NCBI GenBank assembly: GCA_032716605.1
Contig: CM064502.1
Span: forward strand, 40,646,507-40,710,506
Origin: Paralithodes platypus
Taxonomy: Eukaryota; Arthropoda; Malacostraca; Decapoda; Lithodidae
DNA length: 64,000 nucleotides
Direction of reading: 5' to 3'
Shown here: positions 57,612 through 64,000 of the stretch, piece by piece
How the letters are laid out: every line of letters starts with the position of its first letter
Numbering within the stretch: the stretch's first letter is position 1
Notes under the pieces: generated by a model
Told to the model about the DNA's origin: nothing
The model's input: only the letters and a program-made list of their open reading frames with translations
The model's database searches: none
Program-made: the position numbers and the translations under genes

Positions 57612-58052
57612 CCTGACAATCTATATTGGACACTATACTCTATCCAACTCAACCTGACAATCTATATTCTATACTATCCAACTCAACCTGTCAATCTATA
57701 TTCGACACTATACCCTATCCAACTGAACCTGGCAATCTATATTGGACACTATACTCTATGCAACTCAATGACAATCTGACACTATACTCTATCCAACTCA
57801 ACCTCATATTGGACTCTATATTGACCTATACTATCTAATCCAATTACCTGACAATCTATATTGGACACTATACTCTATCCAACTCAACCTGACAATCTAT
57901 ATTGGACACTATACTCTATCCAACTCAACCTGACAATCTATATTGGACACTATACTCTATCCAACTCAACCTGACAATCTATATTGGACACTATACTCTA
58001 TCCAACTCAACCTGACAATCTATATTGGACACTATACTCTATCCAACTCAAC
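57612..58052 (+). repeat. 41-bp minisatellite, about 11 units
   Basis: Unit begins CCTGACAATCTATATTGG and ends CTATCCAACTCAA. The last four or five units are almost identical; earlier ones carry deletions. The final unit runs without a break into the left inverted repeat of the next element. Confidence 0.95.
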
Positions 58053-58375
58053 CTTGCCGCCGGCCTCTACAGCAGATACGAGACCGCGCCTGTGATTGGC
58101 TGGCAATGACATCACGCCCTAGACATTAAAGGTTCCAGAATTTCCAGAGTTTGTATTATATGCACTTATCCTTGACGTTGTGGCTACAATTTAGCCAAGT
58201 TATTATACTAGAAAGTAGCATACAAACCCCTTTGTTATTTCGCATGCAACACACTGAGCATAATATTCAGAAACCGCCGAAAAGATGGAAATGCAGTGTA
58301 TAAATATAAAACAAACCACCTCCTGGCAACACTGCACTGGCCCGGAGGCGTCTTTTAAACTCTCAAATATTATCT

Positions 58376-58415
<40 letters not shown>

Positions 58416-59363
58416 CTATATTCCAACTACTCCCTCTCGGGCATAGGCTGAGAGCCTGTACATTCCACCGCTCAACACGGTGAAGCCCGTGAGGTCTTGT
58501 TCCAGCCTGGGGAGTGAGACATGTGAAGCATCCATCATGGCTCAAAGCAGCTCCATCTCTGAAGCGGCTGGTTGCTTCGCTCAAGTGCTTCACCGTCTCA
58601 CCCTCCAGGCTCAGACCCTCACTCTCAGAACGCCACCTATTGAGCAGTGAACTCACTAGGCATTGTCCCCCTGTAACATATTTGTATGTGCAGATATAAC
58701 CATTATCTATTCATGTTTACCTTTCGTTGGCTTCGTACTATTGTTCATAAGGTCGCAGAGTATGGTAAGAAAAAAATAACATATCAAATATAGCCTATAA
58801 CGGAACATGAGGATATCACATTATCGTATGAATTAAATCAGCTTTTCTTTTATATTCCATAATTATATATTAATTATATTATATAGGTTTAGGTCATTCT
58901 AATGGTGTGATAAATACCACATGGAACACATACAATCGTAAGATATAATACTGTAAACACAAGCAAGGTAAGAATTACCGTCACTGTCTACTTTAAATGT
59001 GTGCGAAGTCAAGCACGGCCTGTGATTCGCTAATACGCACGGGCCCAGCCAGTCAGCCTTCCCTCTCGCTTACTTCCCCTGTTTATCAATTTTGTATCTC
59101 CTTGTTTTTACTTTACGATATATAAGTTATTATTGTGTTTCATATTATATTAAATAGCGCTTTAGAATCGGATAGCACTGTAATTTATTAAATAATCACT
59201 AATATTTCTTAAACGTATCTAGTTTAATTAATAAGTAAGGAATAATAAAGATAATGAATACATTATCAGCTCTGCCTCTCCTATTGGCCAGATAGCCAAT
59301 CACAGGCGCGGTCTCGTATCTGCTGCAGAGGCCGGCGGCAAGGTTGAGTTGGATAGACTATAG
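58031..59363. mobile_element. 1.3-kb inverted-repeat element beside the minisatellite
   Basis: The left end (58031-58102) and right end (59289-59363) are inverted copies of about 70 bp with CTTGCCGCCGGCCTCT and GATACGAGACCGCGCCTGTG. The interior carries a T run (58378-58415) and no recognisable ORF. Confidence 0.8.
58378..58415 (+). repeat. T homopolymer, about 37 nt
   Basis: Uninterrupted T run; on the minus strand it could be the A tail of a retroposed sequence. Confidence 0.95.
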
Positions 59364-59488
59364 TTAGGCATACGCAATGTTTCAGCGGTGGTGTATCAGA
59401 ATCACAAAATCACCTTAGTAAATGTATCGAACAGGCCAGGTATAAAGTAACCATCCCCTCCTCATCAATCCGGGATCATGTTAGAAGG

Positions 59489-59703
59489 TTAACCCCTTCT
59501 GTACCGGTGACATCCTTTTTGTTCTATTTTGGCAACTATTAGACAGTTTTGTTCAGCTGAAAAGGGACGTATACCCATTAAAAGGCTAAAGACTAACTCG
59601 ATTAATCCCTTTAACTACCATATTTGCTTCCTAAGCTTAATAAGATTGTCTAAATGTAGCTAGAATAAGATTGAGTAGACGTCGCCGGTACATAAGGGGT
59701 TAA
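59489..59703 (+). mobile_element. TTAA element, 210-bp GTACCGGCGACGTC family
   Basis: TTAACCCCTTCTGTACCGGT at the left and GTCGCCGGTACATAAGGGGTTAA at the right; clear inverted ends and TTAA on both sides. Confidence 0.9.
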
Positions 59704-59862
59704 ACCACCCCAATATACTATTTAAGAACAAATTCACAGTCCTAGGCAATCGCAGTAGACACTAACCTGATTATCACGGAGATATTATTCCAACACCTAC
59801 TACATCGATCCTGATTTTGTAGCCAGGATGGATGGATGGCTTAATCCCTACTGTACCTGAGG

Positions 59863-60267
59863 CATATAGCCCAACTTTATTATGGTTCGGCACCACTGGT
59901 GAGATCGGTTCCGCGCGGCCTATTTAATGGCTAACTCAGCTAAACTCGCGCATATTTTACCGTACCGTTTGGCGCGGCAAAGAGAAGACAGAATGAGACC
60001 ACAGTTTTAAATATTATATATTTTATTAGTGAAAAATAACATATTTACAATAGTATACATATCATTATATATATATATAACCTAACCTAACCTAACCTAA
60101 CTAATAAAATATATAAGATTTAAAACTGTGGTCTCATTCTGTCTTCTCTTTGCCGCGCCATACGGTACGGTAAAATATGCGCGAGTTTAGCTGAGTTAGC
60201 CATTAAATAGGCCGCGCGGAACCGTTCTCACCAGTGGTGCCGAACCATAATACAGTTGGGCTATATG
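59863..60267. mobile_element. Foldback element, 167-bp arms, telomere-like loop
   Basis: Arms 59863-60029 and 60101-60267 are inverted copies with only a few differences. The 71-bp loop ends with exactly four CCTAA units (60081-60100), the arthropod telomere repeat. No ORF. Confidence 0.9.
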
Positions 60268-60290
60268 CGTACCGGAGGATACAGTAATAA

Positions 60291-61039
60291 AAGTCTCCCC
60301 CAGTCCCCCTCCCTTGCTCCACCTCCTTCCCTTCCACTATAGATGGTGGAATAAGGGGGGGGGGGCGCTGTTAAGTTACGATTTGCTCGGATGGTTGAAA
60401 AATGGAATATGTGCGGCAAACTGTATATGCATTATATTTATGTATCAGACACAAGGGTGTAAGGAGAGCATAGGGAAACAATCGAAATATTTGATGAATT
60501 ACATAATGAGCATTGTGGGTCCCAAAGCACTGTTTTATCACTTTCAGACCTCTTTCACCAAAGTGATTATATTTGGTGAAAAAGGTAAATTTTTACCCGT
60601 TTACAGTCAAATTTGCTCGTTCAACTTAAAAACAACATAATTGAACAATCACACACACTATCAGTCAGATTTTGCGTGCAGCCGTTGGCGTGGAAGGTTA
60701 ATGATTTCACTAATGTTCGTGTCTAGTTTTTTTGGCTATATACAGAGAAGGGGATTTGTGTTGATTATGCTCAATCAGTACATTTACTCGAAAAAACTTT
60801 AATTTTGTACCCAAAAAGTTTCCCTTAACGTTTACCTAGCAATGATGATGCATTTATCCCCACACTCATATCCTGTGGTGCATCGGCAAATATTCAACAA
60901 ATTAGTTTAGTGATACTATTCTGTCCACGGGAACATTATTGTGATTAAGTGTACCTTCAGATTGGATAATTTTTCCGCCGTCATGGCGCTGTCCAAGATA
61001 TTGGTGTTGACAGTGTCTAATATGTGTACGAAATGCAAT
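60291..61039. other. No gene seen
   Basis: A 108-codon frame near 60314-60640 has no recognised domain and no supporting context; I leave it unannotated. Confidence 0.5.
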
Positions 61040-61510
61040 ATTATAGGTTTGATTCCCGGAGGGAAGTAATGAAAACCTAATATTTAGTAGGGCCCCGTAA
61101 TCATTGACAATATTGCCTATTAATAAAATAGTCTCCCTTCAACACCCGCGGCAGCAGTTTTGAATCTCCCACGCGGAAGGGTCAGGGAGTACTCTCATAA
61201 GTGCACGCTTAATTCTCTTCTGGAATCGTCCTTATGATTGGGTACCCTACAGAAAAAACTTCGTAGAAAATATAAAAGAAGAATTTAACTTAATATCTGT
61301 TATATTATGGCTTTCCATGCGTGGATTTCTTGTGCGCAGCACCCAGGCGCAGGCTCCCTAGCGGCCATACTTCCTTCACTGATATATCAAGACAATAGAG
61401 ATCAACGAATGGGAAGGGGATGGATGGGAGGGCCATGCATCGTCAATGATTACGGGGCCCTACTAAATATTAGGTGTTCATTACTTCCCTCCGGGAATCA
61501 AACCTATAAT
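61040..61510. repeat. Inverted repeat, 69-bp arms
   Basis: Arms 61040-61108 and 61442-61510 are nearly perfect complements containing GGGCCC and TTCCCTCCGGGAATC-like blocks; a third partial copy follows at about 61520-61550. Confidence 0.85.
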
Positions 61511-62034
61511 TTAAAAGTGGCCCCTTCATCATTGACGATATTACCTGAGTACCAAGACTGGAGGGGGGGCATTCGTGACAATACCCTAACCTCAGGACAA
61601 AGATAAGCCGTATAAAATGTTTAAGTTTTTTATTGTATACAGACAATAAATAGTATAAAAATATGAAAGATTGCAAGCAGGGCATGACTTCAAAGAAAGT
61701 TTGCTTGCTCAAGACCAGATCTTTACTTTAAGATCTATACATGATAAACTGGGAACATCCTTGTGTCCCTAATTAGAACTAGAAACTCTTTGGAATATTG
61801 TTCTAACCTTAACAGCGTATATATGGTTGTACATTCTAGTAATCCTATATAGTTGCAACTATGATAGATTTCTTAAAACAAAAAATTAAAAATTTGAACC
61901 GTCATATCAGTTCGATCACACCTCGTGATTTATCACAATCTCCCACGGAAGGAGTCCGTGGGGCTTTGCGCTATTCAGCACGTCCCCCCCTCCCCCCTTT
62001 TCACGCCTTAACCTTAATAATAATAGCACAGAGC
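61511..62034. other. No gene seen; probable non-coding end of the DIRS-like element
   Basis: Only short frames. The part nearest 62034 would be the 3' terminal region of the DIRS-like element on the minus strand. Confidence 0.4.
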
Positions 62035-63587
62035 CTACGAGACCTTCTGTCGTAAAGCTACACAGGTACGTTTTGGCTTGTCCAGAGCGACCGACAGGTA
62101 TCGTGTTAGGAAAGTATGGTTTGATGCCCACAATTAAGTGTTGGCAATTTCGTCTATAGAAATGTTTTTTTTAAATCTAAGAGAGACGGCCCACTTCCTG
62201 ATGTAGTGGGCCCTGCCCACTACGCCGGGATTACTTTCTTTAATAACGTCTACTAACAGAGAAGCCAATTTTCTCCTAGTAACACGATTACCTGCCTGGT
62301 TCACCCACAGAAAGCCTGGTTGTCGAGGGTGAGCTGACCTCATAAACTTAACTAAGACCTCCACTGACATAAATTATGATGAGTGTGTCCGCGTTTCAAC
62401 GTCGGAACAGAAAATTCTGAGAATACATGATCAGAATGCTCATTCTTAGCCATAAATGTGGGGGACGGTGCGATCTGGACCTTGTCGTGCAGTCTCCCAA
62501 ACCTAAGGCAATTAGGTTTGTTGCTCATCGCCGCAAGCTCAGAGACCCTATTTCCGGTAGCTAGAGCCATCAGGAACACAGCCTTTTTAACCCTCTCACC
62601 ACGGAAGGGCTCTTGAACGCCCATAAAAAAGCATATAACAGGTACCCGGAAGGGCTCTTGAACGCCCAGTGGTTGAAAGCCTGTGAGCTTCGTGTGCGAG
62701 GCGTCGGTCCGACGCATGTAAACAACAGCCGGCTGGACCGACGCCCCGCATCTCCGGCCACAAGAAGGAGAGCGTCGCTTGTTCGTGTGTGCCTGTATGT
62801 TGTTGTTAAGTATCGAAAAGTATTGTAAAGTGGCTGTTTTGGCCATAAAGTTATCTCCAATGAAATCATCATCACAACTCAACCAGTTGACTTAGAGAGC
62901 TCTACTTAATGCCATTCTACAGGTAAATAACACAGCTACGCTTGGGGATGCGCGGGAATGCGGGAAGCAGTCTGATTAACGAATATACGGTAGCCTAGCC
63001 TAGACGTTTTTCGGCCAAAACACCCGGGTTTCGAGGAATATATATATAATACATAGCCGGGGCTGGAGGGTAAGTAATGAATAAAAATCTGGTGCATTAT
63101 TATATTTGCGCGATTGAAGCAAAGATAAGACCTTATCAAGCGACCAGGTGGGCATGAGCTGACGTGGTGGTGGGCGGAGCCTGAAACACGCCCTCATAAA
63201 CCCTTTCTCCTCCGCCTGCGGTATCAAGAGACCAGTGAGATCAAAGGAGGGGGTTCTGATAGAAGATAAGATACTTTATAACGTAACAACGGATAAACGC
63301 TTCTGCTCAAATAAATAGTCTAAGTACTTAAAGACCAGGGCACTTGAGGCATCGGTTTGCCCTGACTCTACAATCCAGTTCGTAAAAGCTTTCCAATGTG
63401 ATTGATATTGCCTTCTGGTATATAAAGTATATTGGTTCATAAGTTTACTAGTGACACTTTCCCTATACTGAGCTAGCCATTTGGCATTGTAAATGTCCAG
63501 AAGGCAAAATTGAGCGAGGTCTAAAGGTTGCCAATCATTTCCAAGTGGAATGCGTAAACCGGGAGTGACACCGGGTCCTTGCACCAT
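62035..63587 (-). pseudogene. DIRS-like tyrosine recombinase, interrupted
   Basis: Minus strand. The N-terminal core-binding part (63587-63276) has a YTRRQYQSHWKAF-like helix, followed after frameshifts by RQLMPTWSLDKVLSLL (near 63170). The catalytic part resumes at about 62585 with KKAVFLMALATGNRVSELAA, holding the first catalytic Arg, then HPRQPGFLWVN. Next come RAHYIRKWAVSL with the His-x-x-Arg pair, and ASNHTFLTRYLSVALDKP with the second His and the nucleophilic Tyr, ending at a TAG (62035-62037). An in-frame TAA near 62142 separates the last block. About 480 bp between 62588 and 63066 interrupts the gene. All five R-H-R-H/Y positions are still readable. The start overlaps the upstream RNase H frame (63521-63587), the overlapping ORF plan of DIRS1-type elements. 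Confidence 0.85.
62588..63066. mobile_element. Insertion within the recombinase gene
   Basis: Recombinase coding stops near 63066 and resumes near 62588. The insert has a 22-bp direct repeat (62601 and 62649, CGGAAGGGCTCTTGAACGCC-type) and a GGCGTCGGTCC/GGACCGACGCC inverted pair (62699-62745). One end is a TTAA followed by CCCTCTCACC, but the other end is not resolved. Confidence 0.5.
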
Positions 63588-64000
63588 TCATTCAACTGGT
63601 GGTACCACACCTGAGCCGGCCATAACGGCGCGATCATCGAGACTAAGCCCCGGTTTCCCTTTAGTTTGTGAATTACCCTGCACATTAGAGCAGAATCTGG
63701 TGGAGGAAATAGATAGATTGAGTTCCACTTGTTCCAGTCCTCCAATAACGCATCTGGTCCCCCCGCCGGAGTTACCCCTTGGCGGGTCAGGAAGAGAGGT
63801 AGCTTGTGAGTCTCCTCGGATGCGAACAGATCCACTTGTGGACGGTAAGGCTTGGCAATCAGCTTGTCGAAGACGGTTTGTTTGAGAGCCCATTCTACTA
63901 AAGTGCTCCGTCGCCGGGACAGCGCATCCGCCCAGATGTTTGACACGCCTGGGAGGTATGAAGCATGCAGATGAATGCTCAGCGATTCGGCTAGAGCAAA
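63521..64000 (-). pseudogene. DIRS-like RT/RNase H C-terminal part (runs off the window)
   Basis: The minus-strand frame entering at the right edge reads LHASYLPGVSNIWADALSRR, an RNase H-type N.-AD-LSR end. Then comes a DIRS-type extension with PQVDLFAS, LPLFLT, IYLFPPP and IAPLWPAQVWY, ending at a stop at 63521. It precedes and overlaps the recombinase, as in DIRS1. The reverse transcriptase core lies outside. This part is open throughout the visible 160 codons, so it could be intact here. Confidence 0.85.

Noticed and set aside
57612..58052. CRISPR-like array
   Set aside because: The 41-bp units are contiguous with no unique spacers, and the genome is eukaryotic.
60081..60100. Chromosome end
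   Set aside because: Only four CCTAA units inside a foldback, with ordinary sequence on both sides.

Overview
This window is eukaryotic nuclear DNA, most likely from a decapod crustacean. It is AT-rich, full of (TA)n, (CT)n and (GT)n microsatellites, and carries tRNA-derived SINE heads, jockey- and CR1-type LINE remnants, a DIRS-type tyrosine-recombinase retroelement, a Ty3/Gypsy gag with a long LTR, and many short TTAA-flanked inverted-repeat elements. I see no operons, ribosome binding sites, CRISPR arrays or functional RNA genes. The decapod assignment rests on the repeat types and is an inference. I find no intact single-copy host gene.

Layout. 1-11759 is a second copy of 29671-41242. 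It ends exactly at a 100-N gap (11760-11859), so it may be a retained haplotig or false duplication. Each copy holds, in order: a tRNA-derived SINE (-), a TTAA element of about 490 bp (-), a second tRNA-like SINE, a microsatellite-flanked repeat, a 3' LINE fragment (-), a long-inverted-repeat element of about 5 kb, and another 490-bp TTAA element nested in an older TTAA repeat. After the gap come a truncated Gypsy gag and a 1.9-kb LTR (11860-15177), microsatellite-rich non-coding DNA, a candidate solo LTR inside a (TA)n tract (19048-20498), a chimeric jockey-like LINE (20650-24240) and a degenerate CR1-like LINE (27600-29260). From 41.2 kb onward lies a dense field of TTAA elements, a LINE with a long reverse transcriptase ORF (49905-51530), several further inverted-repeat elements, a 41-bp minisatellite (57612-58052), a foldback with a telomere-like loop (59863-60267), and a DIRS-like element running off the right edge (62035-64000).

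The most interesting object is the element at 34602-39578, duplicated at 5115-10096. It has inverted terminal repeats of about 159 bp. These surround one minus-strand gene of roughly 1,470 codons. Its product has N-terminal Cys/His zinc-binding-like motifs, a large unassigned middle, a domain matching the FEN1/XPG nuclease core with its acidic residues kept, and a C-terminal CXC-type cysteine cluster. One inverted repeat supplies a TATA-like box upstream of the gene and the other a polyadenylation signal downstream. Gene and repeats therefore look like one self-contained DNA transposon, possibly related to the XPG-encoding branch of the Academ superfamily or a new lineage. Neither copy is open throughout: they carry different single-base or two-base frameshifts and share one in-frame stop inside the CXC motif.

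The other genes are decayed transposon ORFs. The insertion history is legible: TTAA elements sit in LINEs and in older TTAA elements, a tRNA-like SINE sits inside a TTAA element, and a candidate LTR splits a microsatellite. One TTAA insertion has its unoccupied paralogous site about 320 bp away.
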